In this document: positions 31,928 to 42,593 of the stretch, piece by piece | Layout: each line of letters begins with the position of its first letter | Position numbering within the stretch: position 1 is the stretch's first letter | Assembly: GCA_030430715.1 (NCBI GenBank) | Contig: JAUIJZ010000001.1 | Coordinates: 1 to 64,000, forward strand | Direction: 5' to 3' | DNA: 64,000 nt | From: Alphaproteobacteria bacterium | GTDB lineage: Bacteria; Pseudomonadota; Alphaproteobacteria; Caulobacterales; Aquidulcibacteraceae | Notes under the pieces: generated by a model | What the model was told of the DNA's origin: nothing | The model's input: the letters and a program-made list of their open reading frames with translations, nothing else | The model's database searches: none | Made by a program: the position numbers and the translations under genes

Positions 31928-32090
31928 TTTTCAAAACTGCGGCCAGCTATCCATTGCGGATTATGGCGAATTTTGGCAGTAGAGCGCCCGACCTCTGGGG
32001 GAAGCGTCGCCGCTGACGGACTGTCGCGGGGCGGCCAACCCATTTCCCCAACCGGCGCCGGGGGTCCTCCCCACGCCCAGGACAGGTAGT

Positions 32091-34256
32091 ATGAGCGAAG
32101 AATTGATCCTTTGGCTGGTCGTAGCCAGCGGCGTTATCGCCGCACTCTATGGCTGGCTTGAAACCCAAGCCATCACAAAGGCGTCCGCTGGAACGGACCG
32201 CATGCAAGAAATCGCCGCTGCCATTCAGGAAGGCGCCCGCGCCTATCTGAAGCGGCAATACACGACCATTGCGTGGGTCGGTGTCGGCGTCGTTGTGGTG
32301 CTCGCCATTCTTTTCCGCAATTGGGAGCTCCCGGTGGGCTTCCTTATTGGCGCCGTTCTCTCTGGCGCGGCCGGCTTCATCGGCATGAACGTGTCTGTGC
32401 AAGCGAACGTCCGCACGGCCGAAGCGTCGCGTCACTCGCTCGCAGGCGGTTTGAAGATGGCGTTCAAGGCTGGCGCCGTAACGGGCATGCTCGTCGCGGG
32501 CGGTGCGCTGTTTGGCGTTGCGGCTTATTATTTGATCCTGACCCAGTTCGTTGGCCTTGAGCCGACCAGCCGCACCGTTGTCGACTCGCTCGTCGCACTC
32601 GGCTTCGGCGCTTCGCTGATCTCGATCTTTGCCCGTCTCGGCGGCGGTATCTTCACCAAGGGCGCCGACGTGGGCGGCGACATGGTGGGCAAGGTGGAAG
32701 CCGGCATTCCCGAGGATGATCCGCGTAACCCTGCCACCATCGCCGACAATGTTGGCGACAATGTCGGCGATTGCGCAGGTATGGCTGCGGACTTGTTCGA
32801 AACCTATGCGGTGACCGCGGTTGCGACCATCGTGCTGGCGTCGATACTGTTCCGCGAAGCGGCAGAAGTTTCGACCATCATGCTGCTGCCGCTCGCGATT
32901 GGCGGTATCGCCATCATCGCGTCGATCATCGGCACCTATTTCGTAAAAATGGGCCCGTCCAACAACATCATGGGCGCGCTTTATAAGGGCTTGATCGCTG
33001 CTGGCATTCTGTCGGCTGCTGGTCTTGCCGCCGCGATCGATCAAACGACGGGCTGGGCGTCGATCGCGCCAAGTCTTGGCGCAACTTCGCCGCTCGCGGG
33101 CATCACCGGCCAGGATCTGTTCATTTGCGGTCTGATCGGCTTGCTCGTAACGGGCGCGATTGTTTGGATCACGGAATATTATACGGGCACGAACTTCCGT
33201 CCGGTGCGTTCGGTGGCTCAGGCTTCGGTTTCTGGCCACGGCACCAACGTGATCCAAGGTCTCGCGGTTTCGATGGAATCGACCGCGCTGCCGGCGCTGA
33301 CGATCGTGGCCGGCATCGTGGCGTGCTACACGCTCGCGGGCCTGTTCGGCATTGCCATCGCCGTCACCACCATGTTGTCCGTTGCGGGCATCATTGTTGC
33401 GCTCGACGCCTTTGGCCCAGTGACTGACAATGCTGGCGGCATCGCTGAAATGTCAGAATTGCCGCCGGAAGTGCGTAAGACGACTGATGCGCTTGATGCC
33501 GTTGGCAACACGACCAAGGCCGTGACCAAAGGCTATGCGATCGGCTCGGCCGGTCTTGGCGCGCTGGTATTGTTCGCCGCCTATACTGAAGACCTGAAAT
33601 ACTATGCCGCCAACGCAAGCGAATATCGCTTCTTCGACGGCGTGGTGCCAGACTTCAGCCTGAGCAACCCATACGTGATCGTCGGTTTGTTCGTCGGCGG
33701 CTTGCTGCCATATCTGTTCGGCGGTTGGTCGATGACGGCAGTGGGACGCGCGGCTGAGGCGGTTGTCGCCGAAGTGCGTCGTCAGTTCCGCGAAATCCCT
33801 GGCATCATGGAGCGCACGGGCAAGCCGGACTACGGCAAGGCCGTCGACATTCTGACGCAAGCCGCGATCAAGGAAATGATCGTTCCGTCGTTGCTGCCAG
33901 TGCTCGCGCCGATTGCTCTTTTCTTGGTGGTTTGGGCGATTGCCGGTGTTTCGATGGCGCTGGCCTCGCTGGGCGCGCTGCTTGTCGGCGTGATCGTGAC
34001 AGGTCTGTTCGTCGCCATCTCGATGACCTCGGGCGGTGGTGCTTGGGACAACGCCAAGAAGAGCTTTGAGGACGGCTTCACCGACAAGGATGGCGCGGTC
34101 CACAAGAAGGGCTCTGAAGCACACAAGGCTTCGGTCACGGGCGATACGGTTGGCGATCCCTACAAGGATACGTCGGGTCCGGCTGTGAACCCGATGATCA
34201 AGATCACCAACATCGTTGCGTTGTTGCTGCTGGCGGTTCTGGCCCACTGGAACTAA
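32091..34256 (+). CDS. hppA: membrane-bound proton-translocating pyrophosphatase, K+-independent type
   Basis: '[54 protein letters not shown]', '[21 protein letters not shown]'. Confidence 0.97.
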   Translation: MSEELILWLVVASGVIAALYGWLETQAITKASAGTDRMQEIAAAIQEGARAYLKRQYTTIAWVGVGVVVVLAILFRNWELPVGFLIGAVLSGAAGFIGMNVSVQANVRTAEASRHSLAGGLKMAFKAGAVTGMLVAGGALFGVAAYYLILTQFVGLEPTSRTVVDSLVALGFGASLISIFARLGGGIFTKGADVGGDMVGKVEAGIPEDDPRNPATIADNVGDNVGDCAGMAADLFETYAVTAVATIVLASILFREAAEVSTIMLLPLAIGGIAIIASIIGTYFVKMGPSNNIMGALYKGLIAAGILSAAGLAAAIDQTTGWASIAPSLGATSPLAGITGQDLFICGLIGLLVTGAIVWITEYYTGTNFRPVRSVAQASVSGHGTNVIQGLAVSMESTALPALTIVAGIVACYTLAGLFGIAIAVTTMLSVAGIIVALDAFGPVTDNAGGIAEMSELPPEVRKTTDALDAVGNTTKAVTKGYAIGSAGLGALVLFAAYTEDLKYYAANASEYRFFDGVVPDFSLSNPYVIVGLFVGGLLPYLFGGWSMTAVGRAAEAVVAEVRRQFREIPGIMERTGKPDYGKAVDILTQAAIKEMIVPSLLPVLAPIALFLVVWAIAGVSMALASLGALLVGVIVTGLFVAISMTSGGGAWDNAKKSFEDGFTDKDGAVHKKGSEAHKASVTGDTVGDPYKDTSGPAVNPMIKITNIVALLLLAVLAHWN

Positions 34257-34274
34257 GCGCAGCAAAAAAGAAGA

Positions 34275-34307
34275 ACGCCCCGGCAGCGATGCCGGGGCGT
34301 TTTTTTG
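34275..34307 (+). terminator. Rho-independent terminator after hppA
   Basis: Perfect 10-bp inverted repeat ACGCCCCGGC-agcgat-GCCGGGGCGT followed by TTTTTTT. Confidence 0.93.
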
Positions 34308-34367
34308 TGGCTATGTGGCCGGAGACATCTTCCGAAGCAGTCTGCGTGCAGCGCCGCTGCATGGCGA

Positions 34368-34850
34368 TCAGTTGCGGCGTGGTCCTTCTTCCAACTCGTC
34401 GGTACGAATGGGAGGCGTGCTGCCGACATTGCCGAGCAATTGCTCTAGCAGGCCAAGCTCGCGGCCTCGTGTCGGCGTTACGTTGCCATTGTATGCGATG
34501 ACGCGACCGCGATCGAGGCCGAAGCGCTCAACCTCGGACACAACATCGCCGTCAAAGCGGACAACCATCACTGAGCGCTGTGTGGTGCGCGGATGATAGA
34601 AAGCCAAGCGTTCTTGAACGGCGCTGATGTAGTACCAAGTGGTCTGATCGAAGATCGCCGTAGTCGAGGGGCTGCCATAGCGCTGTTGTATGGTGTCGCG
34701 GGTGTCGACCCCGACTTGGGGTTCGGCGATCGGCTGGCCGCCTTGTGTCGCTGAGGTAGAATAACCGTTATAGGTCGTGACCGGTGAGCAAGCAGACATG
34801 GCGGCGAACGCCAGAGCGGCTGCGGATAGGCACAGGAAACCGCGATTCAT
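34368..34850 (-). CDS. bamE: outer membrane protein assembly factor BamE (SmpA/OmlA domain)
   Basis: Lipobox 'FAAMSACSP'; 'DTRDTIQQRYGSPSTTAIFDQTTWYYIS'; start at 34848-34850. Confidence 0.88.
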   Translation of the reverse strand: MNRGFLCLSAAALAFAAMSACSPVTTYNGYSTSATQGGQPIAEPQVGVDTRDTIQQRYGSPSTTAIFDQTTWYYISAVQERLAFYHPRTTQRSVMVVRFDGDVVSEVERFGLDRGRVIAYNGNVTPTRGRELGLLEQLLGNVGSTPPIRTDELEEGPRRN

Positions 34851-34940
34851 TTTCCACCTCGGGGGCGTATGGCCCAATTTTCTGAAGGTCACGGGTAAGG
34901 CGGCGCGGGCTGTGGAGCAAGGGGGGAGCACAGGACAGGA

Positions 34941-35465
34941 ATGACGTTTTGGCCTTTCATACGGAGTTCAGCCAAGGCGGACGCAGCGAATCTGTTGAAT
35001 GTCGTGATTGCCGCTAGCCGACAGCCGTCCCTGTATGGGGAAGGCAGGGCGCCGGATACGCTTGAGGGCCGTTTCGAACTGATGACGTTGCACGGCGCGC
35101 TGGCGCTCATCCGCCTCCGCGCAGAGCCGGGCACACGCAGGCTCGCTCAGATTTTCGCGGACAGGTTGTTCCGGCATTTCGATTCCGGTCTGCGCGAGGC
35201 GGGTGTGGGCGATCTTAGCGTGCCGAAACGCATGCGGCGACTGGCTGGCGCCTTCTATGGCCGTCTGGCAGCTTATTCCAATGCGTTGGAAAGTCAGGAT
35301 CATACCGCCCTCGAACAAGCGGTGCGGCGGAATCTGTTGAATGACAATGCTGCGGCTGACGCAGCGGGGCTGGCGGTTTATGCGCTCGATCTGTCGGGTC
35401 GCTTGGCCAAAGCATCTGTGGAAGACGTCGTCGTTCCGGCGACATGGGGGCTGCTATCAGACTGA
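34941..35465 (+). CDS. ubiquinol-cytochrome c chaperone family protein (CBP3-like)
   Basis: 'ANLLNVVIAASRQPSLYGEGRAPDTLEGRFELMTLHGALALIRLR'; usual neighbour of bamE. Confidence 0.88.
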   Translation: MTFWPFIRSSAKADAANLLNVVIAASRQPSLYGEGRAPDTLEGRFELMTLHGALALIRLRAEPGTRRLAQIFADRLFRHFDSGLREAGVGDLSVPKRMRRLAGAFYGRLAAYSNALESQDHTALEQAVRRNLLNDNAAADAAGLAVYALDLSGRLAKASVEDVVVPATWGLLSD

Positions 35466-35528
35466 ATCAAGTTTGGCTTTCTGGAGCGTGGCCATTATGG
35501 TCCCGTTTTGTGCGATCTGGACGCGGAA

Positions 35529-36578
35529 ATGGCCGGCGATCTCGTTCTTTCAATTGACGGGATGGGAGGCGATGCCGCCCCAGACATCGTCGTAGAAGGC
35601 GTGGCTCTAGCTGCGCGCGCGAATGGCGGTGTTCGCTATTTGCTGCATGGCGATGCCGACCGCCTTAATCAACTTCTTGAGCAGCACGAAGCGGCCAAGG
35701 CCGTTTGTGAGGTCGTTCCTGCCGAAAAGACCATCGGCATGGATGTGAAAGCGAGCCAGGCGTTGCGGCAAGGCCGTGGCTCGAGCCTGTGGAATGCTGT
35801 TGCCGCTGTCGAGAACGGTCAGGCCAACGCCGTGGTGTCGGCGGGAAATACCGGCGCATACATGGCGATCGCCATGTTCCGCTTGCGGACGATGGAAGGC
35901 GTGCACCGACCCGCGCTGGCGACTCGTTGGCCAACGATGAAGGGCGGATACACCGTCATGCTCGACGTTGGCGCCAACGTTGAAGCAGATGCCGAACAAC
36001 TCGTGGAGTTCGCCATTATGGGCGAGGCATTCCAGCGCGCCGTGTCCGGTGAGGAGCGGCCAACAGTCGCGCTTCTCAATGTCGGAGCGGAAGACCAGAA
36101 GGGCCATGAGGAAATTCGCGCTGCGGCGCGTCTTATTCGTGAGGCGCGGCTCGACTTGGAGTTTCGAGGCTTTGTCGAAGGTGACGATATTTCCAAGGGC
36201 ACGGTGGACGTGGTCGTGACCGACGGATTTACCGGCAATATCGCGCTCAAGACGGGCGAAGGGACGGCGCGCCTCGTGGCGCAATTGCTACGCGAATCCC
36301 TCTCAAGCGGCGTGATGGCCACGGTGGGCGCTGCGATCGCATATCCAGCCTTGCGCAAGCTGAAGACGCGGATGGACCCGGGCACGTTCAATGGCGCGCT
36401 TTTCCTGGGCCTCAATGGTCTCGTGGTTAAAAGTCATGGCGGTGCCAATGCGAGCGGGTTCGCCGCGGCGATAGGCGTGGCCGAAAAAATGGCGCGCAGT
36501 CATTATCGGGAAGAGATCGCGCGTAATCTATCGCGCCTTGCGCGCGCGCCCGCTGCGGCGGCCGGAGAGGCTAGCTGA
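35529..36578 (+). CDS. plsX: phosphate acyltransferase PlsX
   Basis: '[20 protein letters not shown]', '[12 protein letters not shown]', '[18 protein letters not shown]'. Confidence 0.95.
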   Translation: MAGDLVLSIDGMGGDAAPDIVVEGVALAARANGGVRYLLHGDADRLNQLLEQHEAAKAVCEVVPAEKTIGMDVKASQALRQGRGSSLWNAVAAVENGQANAVVSAGNTGAYMAIAMFRLRTMEGVHRPALATRWPTMKGGYTVMLDVGANVEADAEQLVEFAIMGEAFQRAVSGEERPTVALLNVGAEDQKGHEEIRAAARLIREARLDLEFRGFVEGDDISKGTVDVVVTDGFTGNIALKTGEGTARLVAQLLRESLSSGVMATVGAAIAYPALRKLKTRMDPGTFNGALFLGLNGLVVKSHGGANASGFAAAIGVAEKMARSHYREEIARNLSRLARAPAAAAGEAS

Positions 36579-37537
36579 TGCGGAGTGTTATTCTGGGCGT
36601 AGGCGCGCATCTGCCCGAGCGGGTGGTGACGAACGCCGAACTTTCGCAGCGTGTAGACACCAGTGATGAATGGATCGTTGAGCGGACCGGCATCCGCCAG
36701 CGTCATATCGCTGCTGAAGACGAGCTCACATCTCACCTTGCCATCGCGGCATCGCGTAAGGCGCTTGAGGCAGCTGGACGTGAGGCCAAGGACATAGACC
36801 TCATTATTGTCGCCACCACGACGCCGGACCTAACGTTCCCTGCGACGGCGGCGCGCGTTCAGGCAGCCCTCGGCGTGCATCAGGGTGCGGCGTTCGATGT
36901 ACAGGCTGTTTGCTCAGGCTTCGTGTTTGCTTTGGCGACGGCGGACAATTTTCTCATGCGCGGTCAGGCCAAGGCGGCTCTGGTGATCGGTGCGGAGACA
37001 TTCTCGCGGCTGCTTGATTGGGAAGATCGCGGCACCTGCGTTCTGTTCGGCGACGGCGCCGGCGCAGTGGTTTTGGAGGCCCAGCCTGATGAAACAGAGC
37101 GCGGCGTCATTTCCACCTTCATTCGTACCGATGGGCGCATGCATGACCTCCTCTATGTGGATGGCGGCCCCTCGCAGACCAATTCTGTCGGCAAGGTGCG
37201 CATGGTGGGCAACGCTGTCTTCCGTCAGGCTGTCGAGCATATCTCTGGCGCAATGCTGGAAGCGTGTGCGCGCGCTGGCGTGACTATCGACACTGTTGAT
37301 TGGTTTGTGCCGCATCAGGCCAATCAACGTATTTTGGACGGCGTCGCCCGTAAGCTGGGCATTCCGGCCGAGAAAGTCGTGATCACGGTTGGTTCGCACG
37401 GCAATACTTCGGCGGCGTCGGTGCCGCTGGCGCTCGACGCGGCGGTGAGGGATGGGCGGATTAAAAAGGGTCAGCTTGTCCTGATCGAGGCGCTAGGGGG
37501 CGGTTTGACCTGGGGCGCCGCGCTTTTCCGTATGTGA
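36578..37537 (+). CDS. fabH: beta-ketoacyl-ACP synthase III
   Basis: '[19 protein letters not shown]', '[14 protein letters not shown]', '[17 protein letters not shown]', '[12 protein letters not shown]'. Confidence 0.96.
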   Translation: MRSVILGVGAHLPERVVTNAELSQRVDTSDEWIVERTGIRQRHIAAEDELTSHLAIAASRKALEAAGREAKDIDLIIVATTTPDLTFPATAARVQAALGVHQGAAFDVQAVCSGFVFALATADNFLMRGQAKAALVIGAETFSRLLDWEDRGTCVLFGDGAGAVVLEAQPDETERGVISTFIRTDGRMHDLLYVDGGPSQTNSVGKVRMVGNAVFRQAVEHISGAMLEACARAGVTIDTVDWFVPHQANQRILDGVARKLGIPAEKVVITVGSHGNTSAASVPLALDAAVRDGRIKKGQLVLIEALGGGLTWGAALFRM

Positions 37538-37623
37538 ATTGCCTGACAAGATTTGACCTAAGCCTCGGGTCCGCTTAGCTTTTCCCGAGTTCGAGCGGAT
37601 AATTAATGCGGCGGAGGGGGCCC

Positions 37624-37938
37624 GTGGCAGGCAAGACCGTGACACGTGCTGATCTGGTGGAGGCGCTCGCGCGCCGCGCAAGCATGCAGCGCGCAGACGC
37701 TAATCGTTTGCTGACGCGCATGCTCGACATGATGCAGGACGCGTTGGTCGAGGGTGAGACGGTGAAGCTCTCACGCTTCGGCAATTTCAATGTGCGCGCC
37801 AAACGTCAGCGTATCGGGCGCAATCCTAAAACCGGCGAAGAGGTGCCGATTACGCCGCGCCGCGTTGTCACGTTCCGGCCGTCGCAAATGCTGCGCGAGT
37901 TCGTGGAAAAGGGCGGGCGCGGCCGCGCCAAAAGCTAG
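37624..37938 (+). CDS. ihfA: integration host factor subunit alpha
   Basis: 'KTVTRADLVEALARRASMQRADANRLLTRMLDMMQDALVEGETVKLSRFGNFNVRAKRQRIGRNPKTGEEVPI'; GTG 37624 likely start. Confidence 0.95.
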   Translation: MAGKTVTRADLVEALARRASMQRADANRLLTRMLDMMQDALVEGETVKLSRFGNFNVRAKRQRIGRNPKTGEEVPITPRRVVTFRPSQMLREFVEKGGRGRAKS

Positions 37939-39146
37939 AGTCGCTGCGCGATCACGACTCTGTTCGTGTTCGTGCCTTTGGCATTATTGGCCACGCCCCA
38001 ACAATTGGCCGTCTTCGTAAATGTCTGCGCATTGATCAGCACGCCTAGGGGCTGAAACGGCAGTGGGCTAATCGCTTCCATAACCAGCGTTTCCAGCGCC
38101 AGCTTGCCTCCTCGAACTTCGCCGACCTCAAACGCTACATGGCCGCCGGGGCGCACGATGCGCGCGAGTTCATGAAAAACTTCTCGTACAAAAGAGACCC
38201 AATCGGATTCCTTACGGTGGATGGCGATCGGCACATTATCCGTTTCGAGTTCGGCGAACCAACCACGCAGCCAATTGTCGCCAGCATAGTCAACGACGTC
38301 GAGGAACGGAGGAGATGTGACGATAAGATCAACGGTTGCGGCGCCAATCTCAGGCGTGTTGGTCGCAGGGCGTGTCAGAAACATAGTTTGCGCTTGCGGC
38401 GCAGGCCCGTGACGAAGGAGTGATTTGGACTTCTTCAGAATTATTGCCGCCGTGCTGCGCCGAGGTGGCGTTTGCCCACGTTTTGCATTGATCTTTCGCT
38501 GTGCATCAATCGAAACGGCTTGATTTGGCGGCAGCGAGTAAACCGACAAGAAGCCGGGCGAATGCCCGCTCAAGCGGTTGATCGCAACCATACGAATCCA
38601 ATCGTCAACAGCATCGAAAACGCCGGCGTCTGCGCGCTGGCGTAGCCAGGAGCGCAACGCGCAAATCTCGCGCAGCGTATCCGGATGATAAAAGACGAGC
38701 AGATCCTCGTTCTCGATCTCACCGCTTTGCCAGGGCGCTTCGCTGAGGCGTTGCTCTATAGCGGCGAGCGGTGGCGCGGCGGCGCGTGGGCGCGCGAGCA
38801 TTGCGCTCAGCGGGTTGATGTCCGCGCCGGAAGCGCGCCGGTTCATCAATACGGCTTGTAGCGGCGTCGTTCCCCGCCCCATGAAGGGGTCATGTACAAG
38901 GTCTCCGGGGACGGTGAGACGCTCTATGAAAAAGGCTGGCAATTGCGGTTTAAAGCATGCCCGATAACTTACTTCATGGAGTGCATGCGCTTGGCGTTGC
39001 CGGGCGGTCCAAAACTCATTGAAATAGAATGGCAAGCCTCCGCGTTCCTCGACGCGCGTAGCGGCGCCATTGAAGCGGAACGCTCGCAATTGGGCGTCGA
39101 TGGCGCCCAGAACAGGCGCGGCCGTGGAGGGTGCGCCGACTCGCAT
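37935..39146 (-). CDS. solitary DNA methyltransferase (N4/N6-type, motif I then motif IV order)
   Basis: SAM motif 'DPFMGRGTTPLQAVLMNRRASGADINP' followed by catalytic 'VDLIVTSPPFLDVVDYAGDNWLR'; start at 39144-39146 preferred (track ORF begins 39314). Confidence 0.8.
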   Translation of the reverse strand: MRVGAPSTAAPVLGAIDAQLRAFRFNGAATRVEERGGLPFYFNEFWTARQRQAHALHEVSYRACFKPQLPAFFIERLTVPGDLVHDPFMGRGTTPLQAVLMNRRASGADINPLSAMLARPRAAAPPLAAIEQRLSEAPWQSGEIENEDLLVFYHPDTLREICALRSWLRQRADAGVFDAVDDWIRMVAINRLSGHSPGFLSVYSLPPNQAVSIDAQRKINAKRGQTPPRRSTAAIILKKSKSLLRHGPAPQAQTMFLTRPATNTPEIGAATVDLIVTSPPFLDVVDYAGDNWLRGWFAELETDNVPIAIHRKESDWVSFVREVFHELARIVRPGGHVAFEVGEVRGGKLALETLVMEAISPLPFQPLGVLINAQTFTKTANCWGVANNAKGTNTNRVVIAQRL

Positions 39147-39247
39147 TGGTTCTAGGTTAGGGGCTTGCGCCGATGGCGCCCATGGCCAAGCCAGCTGCCA
39201 CGGCGCAAGTTGTTGCAATATCGCAGGGACAATGGAGCAGTAGATCA

Positions 39248-39676
39248 ATGGCGCGACTAAACCGGGCCCGTTTGATGGAAGGGGTGTTCCCACATCGTTT
39301 CGAGATAGGGACACGGTTCGGCGATACCGACGTCCAGGGACATATCAACAATGTCGCCATGGCAGCGATCTTTCAGGAAGGCCGTGTGTGTTTCTCGCGC
39401 GCGGTCGGATTGATGAAGATGCTTCAAGGCCGCTCGATTGTCGTTGCGTCGATGACAATCGATTATGTGGGTGAAATGCATCACCCCGATCCCATTGAGC
39501 TGTCGGTGGGCGTGCTGGATATCGGCCGCACCTCGTATCGGCTAGCGCAAGTCGCGCGTCAGAACGGACAAGTTGGCGCGCTTGCTGAATTTGTATTGGT
39601 CGCCCGCGATGGCGGAGCGCCCACGCCGTTAGACGATGCTTGGCGGGAAAAGCTGGAGGCGCTTAGAATTCGCTAG
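39248..39676 (+). CDS. acyl-CoA thioesterase (hotdog fold, 4HBT)
   Basis: 'RFEIGTRFGDTDVQGHINNVAMAAIFQEGRVCFSR' thioesterase motif. Confidence 0.85.
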   Translation: MARLNRARLMEGVFPHRFEIGTRFGDTDVQGHINNVAMAAIFQEGRVCFSRAVGLMKMLQGRSIVVASMTIDYVGEMHHPDPIELSVGVLDIGRTSYRLAQVARQNGQVGALAEFVLVARDGGAPTPLDDAWREKLEALRIR

Positions 39677-39874
39677 CGCCACATCGTCGGCTCAACCTCT
39701 TGTAAAAAATGAAGGGTGTTGCGCGGATTATTTCGCAAAACAAGGAGGGGGCCTGAATGCGCTGCGAGAGTGTGGAGATGACCGGATAACGGTTGTCTCG
39801 TGGCCTGCAGCTTTCCCACTGATGAGTGCCCTCTGCTGCGTTTCTCCAGCGCCAGAACGAAGCAAAAAATGGGT

Positions 39875-39898
39875 TTGCACGACTTTTTGCACGACTTT
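39875..39898. repeat. tandem direct repeat, 2 x 12 bp (ttgcacgacttt)
   Basis: ttgcacgacttt ttgcacgacttt read directly at 39875-39886 and 39887-39898. Confidence 0.95.
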
Positions 39899-39940
39899 TG
39901 TCTGCGGTATAATCTGACCGGCGCTGAGTCGTTGAAAAAT

Positions 39941-40018
39941 TGGTCGGAGCGAGAGGATTCGAACCTCCGACCCCCAGTCCCCCAGACTGGTGCGCTAACC
40001 GGGCTGCGCCACGCTCCG
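39941..40018 (-). tRNA. tRNA-Pro(GGG)
   Basis: CGGAGCG...CGCTCCG acceptor stem, anticodon stem CCAGT-CTGGGGG-ACTGG, GGTTCGAATCC T-loop, encoded CCA. Confidence 0.96.
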
Positions 40019-40098
40019 AGCCGTTCCCCGCGCCGGTTTCGCGAGGGAGGCTCATTTAGCCTCCTCGACGCTTCGCTGCAATGCACGTTGGCGCGGCC

Positions 40099-40305
40099 TT
40101 ATGCGCCGCCGCCGTTCATCCATCCCATGAGCGGTTTGAGGGGCGCCACCCAGGCCACACCTGCAACGACGAAATAAACGGGCGAGGCCCAGCTGGGTAG
40201 GATTGGCAACAAGACGCCGCCGAGCGTCGCGGCTACGGCGACATAAAGGGCCAAATAAGCCAGCAAGGCGAAACAGCCGACCGCCTTGCGTGTCCGTGTC
40301 TGCAT
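40099..40305 (-). CDS. DUF2842 family small membrane protein
   Basis: 68 aa with two TM segments 'LLAYLALYVAVAATLGGVLLP' and 'PVYFVVAGVAWVAPLKPLMGWM'; family from memory. Confidence 0.7.
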   Translation of the reverse strand: MQTRTRKAVGCFALLAYLALYVAVAATLGGVLLPILPSWASPVYFVVAGVAWVAPLKPLMGWMNGGGA

Positions 40306-40392
40306 GAGTGCCTAAACCCCCGGCGCGGCGGCGCGCCGCGTTTGTTTCATGTTTCCCCGGCTCTATGGATGCGCCAGAAAGGGACCGCAAGC

Positions 40393-41418
40393 ATGAGTGC
40401 TGAAGACACATGGCCGCCGCGCGCGCCTTGGGTGGGCCGCTGGCTGCTTGTCATTTGCTTGCTTGTGTTCGCGATGATCATGGTCGGCGGTGCGACACGG
40501 CTGACCGATAGCGGGCTCTCCATTACGGAATGGAATTTAGAAAAAGGGCTCACCCCGCCGCTGACTGAGCAGCGCTGGCAGGAAGAATTCGCCCTCTATC
40601 AGCGTACCACCGAGTACCAGGAACAGAATTACGGCATGACGATCGCCGAGTTCCAACACATCTATTGGTGGGAATGGGGGCATCGGTTTCTCGGCAAGGT
40701 GTTGGGCGTCGCTTTTGCCGTCCCGTTCTTCTTTTTCCTATTTACGGGCAGGCTTCGTGGCCGCTTTCGATTGACGTTTCTGCTGTTCTTTCTGGGCGGA
40801 TTGCAGGGCTTTATCGGCTGGTGGATGGTCACGAGCGGGCTTTTTTCCGGGCTCGATGTGAGCCCTGTTCGTCTCGCGATTCATTTAGCCCTGGCCTTCA
40901 CAATTTTAGCTTTGGCCTTGTGGGTGGCGCTGGGAGCGTTCGCTTGGCCGCAGCTGCCGTCACGACTTGGCGCGCCGCGTTGGGCGCCTGCCACTTTGAT
41001 GGCCGTGCTCTTCGTGCAAATCATTTTGGGGGCGCTGCTTGCTGGCAGCGATGGCGGTGCGGCTTACGCTGACTGGCCGACCATCGGCCACGAATGGGTT
41101 CCGGCGAGCGCATTCAGCCTCGAGCCTGTCACGCGTAACTTTATCGAAGAACACGCTACTCAGCACTTGCTCCATCGTACGCTGGGTTATGTGGTCGGTC
41201 TTGGCGCGATGACGCTTGGCGCTGTGGCGGCATGGCGAGGGCAGGGCGCCGCGCGTTGGGCCGGCGCTAGTCTGGGCGCGCTGGCGGCGCTTCAGGTCAT
41301 TCTTGGTATTGCCACTGTCGTTCACGCGTCGCCGCTTTCACTGAGCCTCGTGCATCAGGCCGGCGCGGCCTTGCTCTGGGCGTTGTCGCTCATAGCGTTG
41401 CGTTCGGGGTGGCGGTAG
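40393..41418 (+). CDS. ctaA: heme A synthase (COX15/CtaA)
   Basis: 'GGATRLTDSGLSITEWN', 'HRFLGKVLG', 'HRTLGYVVG', 'VHQAGAALLWAL'. Confidence 0.93.
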   Translation: MSAEDTWPPRAPWVGRWLLVICLLVFAMIMVGGATRLTDSGLSITEWNLEKGLTPPLTEQRWQEEFALYQRTTEYQEQNYGMTIAEFQHIYWWEWGHRFLGKVLGVAFAVPFFFFLFTGRLRGRFRLTFLLFFLGGLQGFIGWWMVTSGLFSGLDVSPVRLAIHLALAFTILALALWVALGAFAWPQLPSRLGAPRWAPATLMAVLFVQIILGALLAGSDGGAAYADWPTIGHEWVPASAFSLEPVTRNFIEEHATQHLLHRTLGYVVGLGAMTLGAVAAWRGQGAARWAGASLGALAALQVILGIATVVHASPLSLSLVHQAGAALLWALSLIALRSGWR

Positions 41419-41526
41419 CATATTGCATCAACTCTAATGGTCTAATTTCATTCAGATAATCGCGACCTCTTGACGTCAATTTAGCGTTCCACTACACGCG
41501 CGCCTTCTTTTGAGCAGGACATTCCC

Positions 41527-42003
41527 ATGCGCACCCTCTCGACGCGCGCGGCCAAGGCCTCGGAAATCACCAACGGTTGGATCGTTGTGGATGCTGAAGG
41601 CGTCGTGGTCGGCCGTCTGGCATCCTTCATCGCGCGCCGTTTGCGCGGCAAGCACCGGGCCGATTTCACGCCGAACGTGGATACTGGCGACCATGTCGTC
41701 GTGATCAACGCCGAGAAAGTGGCGTTCACGGGCAAGAAGCTTCAGAACAAAGTGTATTACCGGCACACCGGCCATCCGGGCGGCATCAAAGAGCGGGTCG
41801 CTGGCAAAGTGCTCGCGGGCAAGCACCCGGAGCGCGTGCTGGAAAAGGCTGTCGAGCGCATGATGCCGAAGGAAAGCCCGCTTGCGCGCAAGCAATTGGG
41901 CAAGCTGCGCGTCTATGCCGGAACCGAGCATCCGCATGCGGCGCAAAACCCTGTCACGATCGACTTCAAATCCCAGAACCGCAAGAATTCGAGGATCGGC
42001 TAA
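41527..42003 (+). CDS. rplM: 50S ribosomal protein L13
   Basis: '[54 protein letters not shown]'. Confidence 0.97.
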   Translation: MRTLSTRAAKASEITNGWIVVDAEGVVVGRLASFIARRLRGKHRADFTPNVDTGDHVVVINAEKVAFTGKKLQNKVYYRHTGHPGGIKERVAGKVLAGKHPERVLEKAVERMMPKESPLARKQLGKLRVYAGTEHPHAAQNPVTIDFKSQNRKNSRIG

Positions 42004-42005
42004 TC

Positions 42006-42521
42006 ATGAGCGACCAAGGCCAAGGCTTCGAATCCCTGGGTGAACTGACCGGCGTCGAAAGCACGCCGCAGAACGAAGCGCCGCTGCGCGAGAAGAAGGT
42101 CGATAGTCTCGGCCGCGCTTACGCCACCGGCAAACGCAAGAACGCCATCGCGCGCGTTTGGGTCAAACCCGGCAAGGGCGAGATCACCATCAACGGCAAA
42201 ACCGCCGACGCCTATTTCGCGCGTCCGGTGCTGCGCATGATGATCCGTCAGCCTTTCGTCATCACCAGCCGCGGCGGCGCCAACGAGCAGGGCGAATTCG
42301 TCGGCGAATATGACGTCTATTGCACCGTGACGGGCTCGGGCCTTTCGGGGCAGGCCGGCGCCGTGCGTCACGGCATCGCCACCGCGCTTGCCGATTTCGA
42401 ACCGCCGCTGCGTTCGACGCTGAAGCATGCCGGCTTCCTCACCCGCGACAGCCGCGTGGTTGAGCGAAAGAAGTATGGCAAGAAGAAAGCCCGCCGCAGC
42501 TTCCAGTTCTCGAAGCGCTAA
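42006..42521 (+). CDS. rpsI: 30S ribosomal protein S9
   Basis: '[27 protein letters not shown]', C-terminal '[25 protein letters not shown]'. Confidence 0.97.
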   Translation: MSDQGQGFESLGELTGVESTPQNEAPLREKKVDSLGRAYATGKRKNAIARVWVKPGKGEITINGKTADAYFARPVLRMMIRQPFVITSRGGANEQGEFVGEYDVYCTVTGSGLSGQAGAVRHGIATALADFEPPLRSTLKHAGFLTRDSRVVERKKYGKKKARRSFQFSKR

Positions 42522-42543
42522 TCCGCTTCCTCATCTGGGTTCT

Positions 42544-42583
42544 ACGGGCGCTTTCTTCGCGGGAAGCGCCCGTTTTGTTTTTC
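42544..42583 (+). terminator. Rho-independent terminator after rplM-rpsI
   Basis: ACGGGCGCTT...AAGCGCCCGT 10-bp stem (42544-42553/42564-42573) then TTTTGTTTTTC. Confidence 0.85.
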
Positions 42584-42593
42584 GGAGGCGCGT

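Noticed and set aside
31947-33257. 436-aa minus-strand ORF rich in His/Arg/Asp
   Set aside because: Shadow ORF opposite the hppA coding strand; low-complexity composition typical of antisense frames
39947-40086. Overlapping ORFs on both strands across tRNA-Pro (e.g. 39673-40086 -)
   Set aside because: They run through the tRNA gene and include translated tRNA sequence; not real CDS
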